A stretch of 11,861 nt of DNA, from positions 1 to 11,861 of the forward strand of contig JAFGDR010000049.1 in NCBI GenBank assembly GCA_016932035.1. Direction: 5' to 3'. Origin of the DNA: Candidatus Cloacimonadota bacterium (GTDB lineage: Bacteria > Cloacimonadota > Cloacimonadia > JGIOTU-2). Position numbers and translations under genes: made by a program. The notes under the pieces are model-generated. The model did not search any database. It saw only the letters and a list, made by a program, of their open reading frames with translations, and was not told the DNA's origin. Of this stretch, positions 1 to 6,402 are shown piece by piece (position 1 is the stretch's first letter; each line of letters begins with the position of its first letter).

Positions 1-36
1 TATCTGCAGACCTTCAAGCTTTTCATTTTTTATCAT
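1..36 (-). CDS. Possible 5' end of a divergent gene leaving the window
   Basis: Reading leftward from an ATG at 36-34, twelve codons stay open to the window edge and give MIKNEKLEGLQI. The composition looks like a genuine protein start. The LEGL string so near the N-terminus recalls dTDP-4-dehydrorhamnose 3,5-epimerases, but twelve residues cannot support that assignment. No Shine-Dalgarno sequence precedes the ATG. A TTGACA hexamer read on the minus strand at 76-71 lies 34 bases upstream, the arrangement also seen before two other genes here that lack one. An alternative ATG at 26-24, in another frame, gives a less protein-like peptide. The gene is partial, so its product stays unnamed. Confidence 0.35.
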   Translation of the reverse strand, partial: MIKNEKLEGLQI

Positions 37-60
37 ACGTGTATAAAATACGTCAGTAAA

Positions 61-96
61 ATCAGAAACTTGTCAAGAAACCTGATAAATTTTATC
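61..96. repeat. Overlapping palindromes in the transketolase upstream region
   Basis: Three inverted repeats are packed together. ATCAG (61-65) pairs with CTGAT (82-86). Within that, CTTG-T-CAAG (69-77) is a perfect nine-base palindrome. Next to it, GATAAA-T-TTTATC (84-96) is a perfect thirteen-base palindrome. They cover the candidate -35 element and most of the spacer of the transketolase promoter, so they could be an operator. They are short, and no regulator can be named. Confidence 0.35.
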
Positions 97-98
97 TA
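70..98 (+). promoter_or_regulatory. Candidate promoter of the transketolase operon
   Basis: TTGTCA at 70-75 and TATCTA at 93-98 are separated by 17 bases, an acceptable sigma70-type pair facing the transketolase genes. Transcription would begin near 105, giving a leader of about 110 bases to the ATG at 217. A second possible -35, TTGACA at 124-129, has no convincing -10 behind it. The hexamer at 70-75 overlaps a minus-strand TTGACA (76-71), so the two divergent promoters would share DNA. This rests on consensus matching only, in AT-rich sequence where chance matches are common. Confidence 0.35.
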
Positions 99-216
99 TA
101 AAGGTAGTTAATACTCTTTTTTATTGACACTCTTGATCCATCCGTCATCTAAAAATCATAAAATATTTGATGATAAGATTAATGAACTCGTCATCATGAA
201 ATATAAGCAGGATACG

Positions 217-1053
217 ATGGAAAAATTAAAAGATATTGATCAACTGACAAGAAAAGCTGAAGATATTCGCTATAGTATAATCGACATGATCGCAGAAGCA
301 GGATCGGGTCATCCGGGCGGTTCTCTTTCCGGAGTAGATATTGGAACAGTTCTCTATTTCAATGAAATGAATTACGATTCGAAAAACCCGTACTTAGAAG
401 ACAGAGACAGATTTATCCTTTCGAAAGGACATGCTGCTCCCCTACTCTATGCTTTATTGGCACATGCAGGATATTTCGATAGAAGCGAATTGAAAACACT
501 CAGGAAATATAAATCACGGCTTCAGGGTCACCCTGCTTCATATATGCTTCCTGGCGTTGAAGTATCGACAGGTTCATTAGGTCAGGGGCTTTCGATCTCA
601 TGCGGCATCGCGCTTGTGGGAAAATTAGATAAGAAAGATTTTCGCGTTTATACTTTGCTCGGTGACGGGGAACTCGACGAAGGTCAGGTGTGGGAAGCAG
701 CAATGTTCGCTCCTCATAAAAAATTGGATAATCTCTGCACCATTGTAGATAGGAACCGTCTGCAAATCGATGGCGATACGGAAAAAGTGATGGCGCTCGA
801 ACCCTTGAGAGCAAAATGGGATGCTTTTGGTTGGCACACAATACTTATTGATGGTCATAATATTTCTGAGATTCTGAACGCTTTCAAAGAATTCAATTCT
901 GTGAAAAATAAACCGACAATGATACTTGCTCAAACAGTAAAAGGAAAAGGGGTATCATTCATGGAAAACAAAGCCGGCTGGCATGGAAAAGCGCCGAATA
1001 AAGATGAATTGGAACAGGCTTTGAAAGAGATCAAAGAAAGGATGGATGCATGA
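217..1053 (+). CDS. Transketolase, N-terminal (TPP-binding) subunit
   Basis: This is the thiamine-diphosphate-binding half of a split transketolase, which moves two-carbon ketol units between sugar phosphates in the cytoplasmic non-oxidative pentose phosphate pathway. Visible motifs from the chosen start (278 residues) are HPGG at 32-35, SKGH at 69-72, and the TPP/Mg signature GDGELDEG at 149-156 with Asn180. D150 to N180 matches the D155/N185 spacing I recall for E. coli transketolase. The ATG at 217 follows AGGA at 209-212 and gives the usual family length. The ATG at 196 would add seven residues, and a TTG at 124 would add an unconserved 31-residue extension and use the TTGACA hexamer as coding sequence. 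The stop overlaps the next start as ATGA, so the two halves are translationally coupled. Split enzymes of this kind are common in Firmicutes, Thermotogae, archaea and several FCB lineages. Confidence 0.93.
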   Translation: MEKLKDIDQLTRKAEDIRYSIIDMIAEAGSGHPGGSLSGVDIGTVLYFNEMNYDSKNPYLEDRDRFILSKGHAAPLLYALLAHAGYFDRSELKTLRKYKSRLQGHPASYMLPGVEVSTGSLGQGLSISCGIALVGKLDKKDFRVYTLLGDGELDEGQVWEAAMFAPHKKLDNLCTIVDRNRLQIDGDTEKVMALEPLRAKWDAFGWHTILIDGHNISEILNAFKEFNSVKNKPTMILAQTVKGKGVSFMENKAGWHGKAPNKDELEQALKEIKERMDA

Positions 1054-1988
1054 ATATAAAAGATATTCTCCCCATACGAGACGGCTATGGACGTGCACTC
1101 ATAGAACTTGGCAAAACAAATCCGAATGTACTGGTTCTCGATGCCGATCTTTCGACCTCGACACGAACCAATTGGTTTGCAGAGAAATTCCCCGAACGTT
1201 TTATCGATGTGGGAATCGCAGAACAAAATATGGTGGATATTGCTGCAGGACTAAGCTTGGAAGGCAAAATTCCTTTTGTGACAACTTATGGTGTTTTTGT
1301 GTGCGGACGTGCATTTGACCAACTTCGAAATACTGTGTGTTATTCACAACTTAATGTAAAAATTGTCGGTTCGCACGGTGGGATTTCCGTTGGTGCTGAC
1401 GGCGGCAGCCACCAGGCAATCGAGGATATCGCATTGATGAGGATACTCCCCCACATGACTGTCGTTGTTCCGTGTGACCATTTCCAGGCATACAAAGCAA
1501 CCATGAAAATTGCAGAATTAAAAGGTCCCGCATTCCTCCGATTAGCACGAGAAGCAACCGCAGCAATTACAGACGAGAATTCAGATTTTGAAATTGGGAA
1601 AGCACAGGTATTGATTGAAGGTGATGACTGTGCTGTTTTCTTTGCAGGCACGATTGGTGCGGAAGTGATGAAAGCGGTTGAGCTGCTCCATAAAAAGGGA
1701 ATTCATCCAACCATTATAAATATGCACACAATCAAACCGATCGATAAGGATTGTGTAATCAAATATGCGAAGAAATTCGGGAAGGTAATGACTATCGAAG
1801 AGCATCTGCAGGCAGGTGGATTGGGTTCTGCGATCTCAGAAGTTTTGGCAGAGCACTATCCCGTAAAAGTCAAAATGTTAGCGATTTATGATAGATTCGG
1901 TGAGTCCGGACAACCGCATTTATTACTCGATGCGTTTGGATTATCGGCTGAGAAAATAAGTGAAGAAATCGAGAAATTTTATTCGTAG
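1050..1988 (+). CDS. Transketolase, C-terminal (pyrimidine-binding) subunit
   Basis: This second half of the split transketolase (312 residues, normal length) carries the pyrimidine-binding domain followed by the C-terminal transketolase domain. GIAEQN at 55-60 contains the catalytic glutamate (E58) that activates thiamine diphosphate. SHGGISVGADGGSHQ (108-122) supplies active-site histidines, with H121 corresponding to H473 of the E. coli enzyme. The tail YDRFGESGQPH is typical of the C-terminal domain. It should form a heterotetramer with the upstream product. The start overlaps the preceding stop by four bases (ATGA), and AAGGA at 1038-1042 is a good Shine-Dalgarno seven bases upstream. 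DXP synthase is an alternative family, but that enzyme is a single chain of about 620 residues, so split transketolase fits better. Confidence 0.93.
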   Translation: MNIKDILPIRDGYGRALIELGKTNPNVLVLDADLSTSTRTNWFAEKFPERFIDVGIAEQNMVDIAAGLSLEGKIPFVTTYGVFVCGRAFDQLRNTVCYSQLNVKIVGSHGGISVGADGGSHQAIEDIALMRILPHMTVVVPCDHFQAYKATMKIAELKGPAFLRLAREATAAITDENSDFEIGKAQVLIEGDDCAVFFAGTIGAEVMKAVELLHKKGIHPTIINMHTIKPIDKDCVIKYAKKFGKVMTIEEHLQAGGLGSAISEVLAEHYPVKVKMLAIYDRFGESGQPHLLLDAFGLSAEKISEEIEKFYS

Positions 1989-2013
1989 AGAAATGTGTTA
2001 ATTCTCTTTCTTT
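1987..2013. terminator. Weak hairpin at the convergent gene junction
   Basis: AGAGAA (1987-1992) pairs with TTCTCT (2002-2007) around a nine-base loop, followed by TTCTTT on the plus strand. This may end transketolase transcription, since only nine bases separate the two convergent stops (1988 and 1998). The six-pair stem is A/T-rich and the T-run is interrupted by C, so termination would be inefficient. On the minus strand no T-run follows. Confidence 0.3.
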
Positions 2014-3143
2014 AGCAAAAACCTCTCTCCTAGATCATTCACCCGAAAAAATTCATTACCTTCAATTAATAGTGCTTCTGCTTTTCCTGTTTCCCGTTCT
2101 TTCGGTTGATGTATATCGATTCTGATAACCTTACCATCATAGTCCGTACTTACAATACTATCAACGATCGTATGACCAATCACAACAGTTTCTGCATTAT
2201 AAGAAGATAAAACTTCATCGAGCTTAGATTCTTCAGTTTTTGTATAATAATCCTTGTAGTCTATGACAAGTCCTCGAAACCAGACAGGACCGAATCTTCC
2301 GAACAGTAATTTCCCGGTTTCTGTTGTTATTTCGCTATTTTGTAAACCAAGATATGTCCTCATAGAATCATTAATTTGCTGTATAGAATATTGTGCTTCA
2401 AGAAGCTCAGAACTCAATCCTGCATGTACGAAAAGTACATTACCCATTCTCTCTATTGTATTTTTACTTCTCAGCCAATTACCGAGAACCGAGTTGTTCG
2501 AAAAAAGATATCGAAGTGCTTCCTCAGGATCTTCGATACTGCTGATCCTTTGCCCGGCAGCTACATACTTGTCCTGCGCATAATCGATCCTCCCCTTCAA
2601 ATCCATAAGCTCATGATTTCCAAGAAGAAAATGTACCTTACCACCTGCTCTTTCTGCTTCCTGCTCGAGCTTATAGATCAGCCAGAGACATTGAGTTACG
2701 TATTCTCCCCTATCAACCAAATCACCAACCAGCACGAGATGTCCATCTTGAAATATCCAGTTGAGGTCATTATCGATTAACTTGTTTGATTGAAGCAAGC
2801 TAACAAACGCTTCGAAATTTCCTTCGATATCTGAAACTGCAAATATCTTTTCGACTGCAGGATATGTTGAAGGATAAGCATCATGTCCATCCTGTAGCGT
2901 AAACCAGAATTCATCATGGTATTTATTTGGGATGATGACTCTAAAACTGTCATTTTTTAAAGCAGTATGAGAGCTCAGTTTATTTTGTTCTTCGATTGAA
3001 TATACGTTTATTAGGGAATCCTGGTAAAATAGGTAAGGTCCGTCTATACCGTTCAAATCGTATGTTTGTGATTCTTCAGCATGAAGTAAACAAGAAAAAA
3101 TCGTAGGGATGATAACTATAGATAAAAAAATAATTCTTCTCAT
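1998..3143 (-). CDS. Exported PPP-type metallophosphoesterase (Shewanella-like phosphatase type)
   Basis: This 381-residue protein starts with a Sec signal peptide (basic MRR, hydrophobic 4-20, likely cut after LLHA at 22), so catalysis should occur outside the cytoplasm. The calcineurin-like phosphoesterase core shows SDIEGN (104-109), GDLVDRG (140-146), GNHELMD (175-181), VHAGLS (239-244), the WFRG segment (288-291) and GHTIVDS (323-329). The layout and FRG segment resemble Shewanella-like and ApaH-like phosphatases of the PPP superfamily. The first motif has Glu107 where PPP enzymes usually have a metal-binding His (GDxHG). I recall this D-x-E-G form from related exported bacterial proteins, so it is probably a subfamily trait and not decay. 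The substrate could be phosphoprotein or a small phosphoester. It is the last gene of the operon. Its ATG overlaps the stop of the DUF2259 gene by one base (TAATG) with no Shine-Dalgarno, implying coupled translation. Confidence 0.82.
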   Translation of the reverse strand: MRRIIFLSIVIIPTIFSCLLHAEESQTYDLNGIDGPYLFYQDSLINVYSIEEQNKLSSHTALKNDSFRVIIPNKYHDEFWFTLQDGHDAYPSTYPAVEKIFAVSDIEGNFEAFVSLLQSNKLIDNDLNWIFQDGHLVLVGDLVDRGEYVTQCLWLIYKLEQEAERAGGKVHFLLGNHELMDLKGRIDYAQDKYVAAGQRISSIEDPEEALRYLFSNNSVLGNWLRSKNTIERMGNVLFVHAGLSSELLEAQYSIQQINDSMRTYLGLQNSEITTETGKLLFGRFGPVWFRGLVIDYKDYYTKTEESKLDEVLSSYNAETVVIGHTIVDSIVSTDYDGKVIRIDIHQPKERETGKAEALLIEGNEFFRVNDLGERFLLKKEN

Positions 3144-3826
3144 TATTCGATTATATACCCTACGATCATTTGACGAGTATTGTATCCCTCAAAACCAGGT
3201 GCATGATAAGAAATGATTGCAGCAAAGGTGTTTCTGCAAATAACGATTTCTTCAATTGAATAATCAAAACGAAGATTGCCTATATCCCTGTTCGACTCTT
3301 CGCTGAGAAGAACCGTTTCCTTCCCGTTAACCTGTGATGTGACACGAATTCCGGAAGGTGTGTACATATCATATATTGTTTCAGTTCCTTCGATCTCCTC
3401 GAGTTCAATGACCACATGCTTTCCGTAAAAAACAAATCCAGCTGAAAGAAGCGTTGGTGCATAGTCCATTCGTTTGATCGCAGATAATCCTTTATCAATA
3501 GGTGAAATGCTATATTTCTGAAGGATCTTTTCAAACTCTTCAGTCGAGTTATCCCATGCAAGTGCTACACCCTTTTCAAACTCTTCATCATCGAGGATCT
3601 GAATAATATTGAAAAATGGTTCTTCTGTGAGTGTGTGCTCCTGACAATCATAAACGGAGATCTGGATATAAGGAAATCCTGAACCGTCTGCAACACCGCT
3701 GAACTCAAATGCTACATAGCGGCTATCTTCAGAGAAACCGAGTATCGAATAATCTGATACATCACCAGCATACATTGTAGTAAGTAAACTTATCGATAAA
3801 ATGAGTGACAGTAATACTTTTTTCAT
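3143..3826 (-). CDS. DUF2259 exported protein
   Basis: This 227-residue protein has a clear signal peptide (KK, hydrophobic 4-18, cleavage near MYA at 18-20). The rest matches my knowledge of DUF2259, a family of predicted secreted proteins without known function. Two family signatures are visible: an early block with GFSEDSRYVAFE (30-41) and DGSGFPY (47-53), and a terminal block HAPGFEGYNTRQ (208-219). The first block resembles a beta-propeller-like or WD40-like strand in which the protein reports on its own state, but no fold is assigned here. It lies in the middle of a tight operon, three bases after the GyrI-like gene and overlapping the metallophosphoesterase gene by one base. No strong Shine-Dalgarno precedes the ATG, so translation likely depends on the upstream gene. 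The exported phosphatase is its closest partner by position. Confidence 0.8.
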   Translation of the reverse strand: MKKVLLSLILSISLLTTMYAGDVSDYSILGFSEDSRYVAFEFSGVADGSGFPYIQISVYDCQEHTLTEEPFFNIIQILDDEEFEKGVALAWDNSTEEFEKILQKYSISPIDKGLSAIKRMDYAPTLLSAGFVFYGKHVVIELEEIEGTETIYDMYTPSGIRVTSQVNGKETVLLSEESNRDIGNLRFDYSIEEIVICRNTFAAIISYHAPGFEGYNTRQMIVGYIIE

Positions 3827-3829
3827 GAG

Positions 3830-4318
3830 TTATTTCTTTCTGATTGGTAAGTAGATGTCGATTTCGGAATCATCCTCATCCGGTTTAAAACGATCATTCT
3901 CATCATCATAGAATTCAAAATCGTAGGGATATGCAAAGGTATATCCGGAGGAAGGCAACCATTCATGATAGATCTTATGAAATGTCTCTTTGATTTTCTC
4001 CGGATCGAGTTTACCTTTCACCGTAAATGCAGCGTAGGTCGCAGCAGGCAAGGTGACACCAAACATATTGATGGGAATATCATCTAGCTTAGATACTTCA
4101 AAAGCAGCCATATAGGTGAATTGCCATGTTTCCATGAAATCATCAGGATAGAGTTCGAGTCCGTAGCAGTTCCGGTTAACAATATGCTTTATCTCTTTTG
4201 CTCGAGGAATGAACGCATCATCCCAGAGTCCGGGAATACCTTTTTCTGTTTTCATCGTCGTATGGTAGAGCACTCCAACCAGTTTTATTTCATCACGATT
4301 AACGATTTTATAATCCAT
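3830..4318 (-). CDS. GyrI-like (AraC effector-binding fold) small-molecule-binding protein
   Basis: This 162-residue protein has no signal peptide and spans one complete GyrI-like/SOUL-type effector-binding domain. Supporting features are the N-terminal strand followed by GVLYHT, the GLWDDAF helix region (30-36), the AAATYAAF-like segment near 91-98, the helix ending HEWLPSSGY (118-126) and the closing strand IDIYLPIRK (153-161). Members bind hydrophobic or cationic small molecules, either alone or as the sensor part of transcription factors. Some hydrolyse or sequester toxic compounds. No DNA-binding domain is attached here, so direct transcriptional control is unlikely. AGAGGA seven bases before the ATG is the best ribosome site inside this operon. 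The gene starts nine bases after the nucleotidyltransferase stop and ends three bases before the DUF2259 start. Confidence 0.85.
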   Translation of the reverse strand: MDYKIVNRDEIKLVGVLYHTTMKTEKGIPGLWDDAFIPRAKEIKHIVNRNCYGLELYPDDFMETWQFTYMAAFEVSKLDDIPINMFGVTLPAATYAAFTVKGKLDPEKIKETFHKIYHEWLPSSGYTFAYPYDFEFYDDENDRFKPDEDDSEIDIYLPIRKK

Positions 4319-4327
4319 ATATTCCTC

Positions 4328-5173
4328 TTAAGTCAGTATTTTGTTTATATATTCTTGAATACCTTGAATTCTCTTTAATGGATATTCAATGTCCAGATTA
4401 TGACAAACATTCATGGAATATTTCTTAAAAAAGGTCGTGGTTACTTTTATACTTGCCAAAATATCATCTTTTGAATAACCGGAAAAACATGAAGAAATTT
4501 TTTCCATTTGTTCTTTAGCAAGAACTGATTCGAGATTTTTACCTTCTGTGTGGATGTCGGTTCTGTTCCATTCTGTATTTGCTGATTCATACCAGATAAC
4601 CATTTGAAGTAAGAACTTCTTGAAATATCCATTCTCGAGCATCTTTGCGAAAAACAGATTTCCCCTGTGGCAATATTTTGCTACACAGTATGCTTCGTAC
4701 CAGAAATCATATATATTTTTTAAGACCTCATCTTTTGACGGCTTTACAATTGCATACCCATCTTGAGAAGGCTGAGGAAGTTTTGACGCAATGTCATCTT
4801 TATCAACAAAAACCTTATACCCATTCTTATAAAAGTCAGGTAATCTTTGTATGTCGACAAATTGCTTCAAAATATCAATATTCCAGAAAGAGAAATCCAC
4901 GCGGGGTGAATGTTTATAAACAACCAGTCTGCTTGGAATATACCATTTCTTAAAAGTGAAATCCGGTTTTTGGTAGATGACCACTTCATCGAAAGAATAA
5001 AGCCATTCATTACAATTTATGTACTTGGTATAATCAGTAACAAAGAAGTTGAGATCGTAGTCAGAGAGTTCATCGGTCTTTTTTCCAGAAACCATCGAGC
5101 CCTCAAGGATGAGGGCTCTGATCTCGGGCTCATTTTCAGCCCAATCTATAATTTTTTTAATAATTTCTATCAT
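4328..5173 (-). CDS. Aminoglycoside 6-adenylyltransferase-like nucleotidyltransferase
   Basis: This 281-residue cytoplasmic protein fits the ANT(6)/streptomycin adenylyltransferase family. A nucleotidyltransferase core is visible as EGSMVSGKKTDELSDYDL (24-41), with the metal-binding pair D38 and D40 and a third acidic residue D93 in RVDF. The C-terminal helical domain has WYEAYCVAK (158-166) and the WNRTDIHTEGKNL block (202-214) typical of the substrate-binding part. Well-known resistance enzymes have GSR where this protein has GSM (Met27), so the nucleotide or drug specificity may differ. No transposon or integron surrounds it, and its base composition matches its neighbours, so it looks like a resident chromosomal gene and not an acquired resistance determinant. 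It follows the exported methionine-rich gene by 15 bases and has no clear Shine-Dalgarno. Adenylation of streptomycin is possible but unproven. Another substrate is equally likely. Confidence 0.8.
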   Translation of the reverse strand: MIEIIKKIIDWAENEPEIRALILEGSMVSGKKTDELSDYDLNFFVTDYTKYINCNEWLYSFDEVVIYQKPDFTFKKWYIPSRLVVYKHSPRVDFSFWNIDILKQFVDIQRLPDFYKNGYKVFVDKDDIASKLPQPSQDGYAIVKPSKDEVLKNIYDFWYEAYCVAKYCHRGNLFFAKMLENGYFKKFLLQMVIWYESANTEWNRTDIHTEGKNLESVLAKEQMEKISSCFSGYSKDDILASIKVTTTFFKKYSMNVCHNLDIEYPLKRIQGIQEYINKILT

Positions 5174-5188
5174 TACTTCATGCTTAAA

Positions 5189-6241
5189 TTAGAAAGTTAG
5201 TTTCTCTGCAATCTTGATGAGCTCATCTTTGGAAAGACCGGTCATTGAGTTTATCGAGATCATCAATTTATTATAAGGATACAGAACCATAAGCATTGAG
5301 ATTGAGTTGCCGCCTTCTGCAATCGTACCGTATTTCATGGTTTTTCCTTTATGGGTAAAAGACTCGAATCCTTCGTCCATATCTTCAGATGTATAACCCG
5401 AACCCATAACCATGATCATCGAACCCATACTGCTCATATACATTGCCATATATTCGCCCTCTTCCTGCATCACCATGGTTTGAGTGTATCCAGAACTGCT
5501 TATACCACTGATGCCACTCTTGAATTCGTCAAACGTAATGGGAACTGGGATATCTCCATACTCTTCATCCTCATAATATTCATCTTCGTCTTCCTCATCA
5601 CTGAACATACCTCCAAAACTGGGCATGTCTTCGTAAGTAATTCCTGCTGGAGGATCAAATCTTGATGCTGGAACTGCTATGTTTTCTTTAAAGGTTGTTG
5701 CAGTTTCATTGGATACAACACCCATCATGTTACTTTCAGATTTCAGCATGATAACATTGTAGAACCATGATTTAACTCCCATAACCTCCATGACTTCACA
5801 TTTTTTACCCAAGAACATTTCAGTTCCAAGTTCTTTTCCACCAAGCTGATCCATCATATCATCTTTGAGTTTCTTCTGCTCAGCTTCGGACATATTTTCT
5901 GCCATGTCCTTGAACTCACTCATGTCCGGCATTGTGCCTTTGTAACCAGTTTTGGTTATCATATCGATATCGTACAGGGTTTGTCCATCATGAATGACTA
6001 TTGTGTGCTCTTTTTCCTCGCTGGTAATACCAAACATCTTAATCGTTGTCGTGGTATTTTCTTCTTCATAATACTTCATGCCATAATCGTCAAACCAGAC
6101 TTCTTTTTGACCACTGATATTTCCACTCAATTCATACACAATATGTGCTGATTTGATTGCATAACGTTTGTTTTGACTTGCGTTGAGTACTGAACATACA
6201 ATGAGTGTCATGACAAGAATTATTGGAATTATTTTTTTCAT
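5189..6241 (-). CDS. Exported methionine-rich protein with DUF4412/LolA-like N-terminal half
   Basis: The ATG at 6241 is chosen because it begins a signal peptide (MKKIIPIILV..., cleavage near 21) and follows GAGGT at 6246-6250. An in-frame ATG at 6307 would bury the signal peptide behind 22 residues. The mature part opens with a strand-rich domain (about 28-205) with VWFDDYGMKYYEE, a TIVIHDGQTLYDID segment and an LGKKCEVMEV segment. I associate this pattern with DUF4412-type proteins related to lipoprotein carriers. A short acidic run (215-227, mostly D/E/Y) links to a second domain with SGYTQTM (250-256) and SGYTSEDM (281-288). About 34 of 350 residues are methionine, clustered at 104-130 and 256-279. 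Cysteines at 16 (signal) and 148 only. It is the first gene of the five-gene operon. The role is unknown. Metal binding through methionine is possible but speculative. Confidence 0.75.
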   Translation of the reverse strand: MKKIIPIILVMTLIVCSVLNASQNKRYAIKSAHIVYELSGNISGQKEVWFDDYGMKYYEEENTTTTIKMFGITSEEKEHTIVIHDGQTLYDIDMITKTGYKGTMPDMSEFKDMAENMSEAEQKKLKDDMMDQLGGKELGTEMFLGKKCEVMEVMGVKSWFYNVIMLKSESNMMGVVSNETATTFKENIAVPASRFDPPAGITYEDMPSFGGMFSDEEDEDEYYEDEEYGDIPVPITFDEFKSGISGISSSGYTQTMVMQEEGEYMAMYMSSMGSMIMVMGSGYTSEDMDEGFESFTHKGKTMKYGTIAEGGNSISMLMVLYPYNKLMISINSMTGLSKDELIKIAEKLTF

Positions 6242-6290
6242 ACATACCTCTAATCTGTTTTGTTTGTTTATTAAGTGAGAAAAAATATGA

Positions 6291-6307
6291 AAGGAATTCC
6301 TTGTCAA
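6291..6307 (-). promoter_or_regulatory. Palindrome and -35-like hexamer before the five-gene operon
   Basis: A perfect 12-base palindrome, AAGGAATTCCTT (6291-6302), directly abuts a minus-strand TTGACA (6307-6302), which lies 60 bases before the ATG of the first operon gene. The palindrome would fall in the promoter spacer, a common operator position. No clear -10 element was found at the expected spacing, so promoter assignment is weak. Confidence 0.35.
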
Positions 6308-6364
6308 AAAAAACTAATAATTAGAAATGCTTTTGTACTTTTAAAATCAAAGAAAATATTCTTA

Positions 6365-6370
6365 TTGACA
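6365..6370 (+). promoter_or_regulatory. -35-like hexamer before the GH97 gene
   Basis: TTGACA sits 32 bases before the GH97 ATG. The usual 17-base spacer points to a poor -10 (TCTTTA at 6388-6393). TACTAT at 6392-6397 is a better match but is 21 bases away. No Shine-Dalgarno precedes the ATG, so transcription starting just upstream would give a nearly leaderless message. Confidence 0.3.
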
Positions 6371-6402
6371 ACAAAACCGATAATATTTCTTTACTATGCA
6401 CT

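Noticed and set aside
124-216. Extension of the transketolase N-terminal gene to a TTG start at 124
   Set aside because: It adds 31 residues not expected in the family, its TTG is part of a TTGACA hexamer, and no ribosome site precedes it. ATG at 217 has AGGA upstream.
500-933. Antisense open frames inside the transketolase gene
   Set aside because: No ribosome site or recognisable motif; they mirror strongly conserved transketolase codons.
4328-5173. Acquired antibiotic-resistance gene
   Set aside because: No mobile element, attachment site or change of composition is seen, the gene is embedded in an operon, and GSR is altered to GSM.
6242-6307. Start of the methionine-rich gene at 6307
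   Set aside because: It would place 22 residues before a clear signal peptide. The ATG at 6241 has GAGGT upstream and begins the signal peptide directly.
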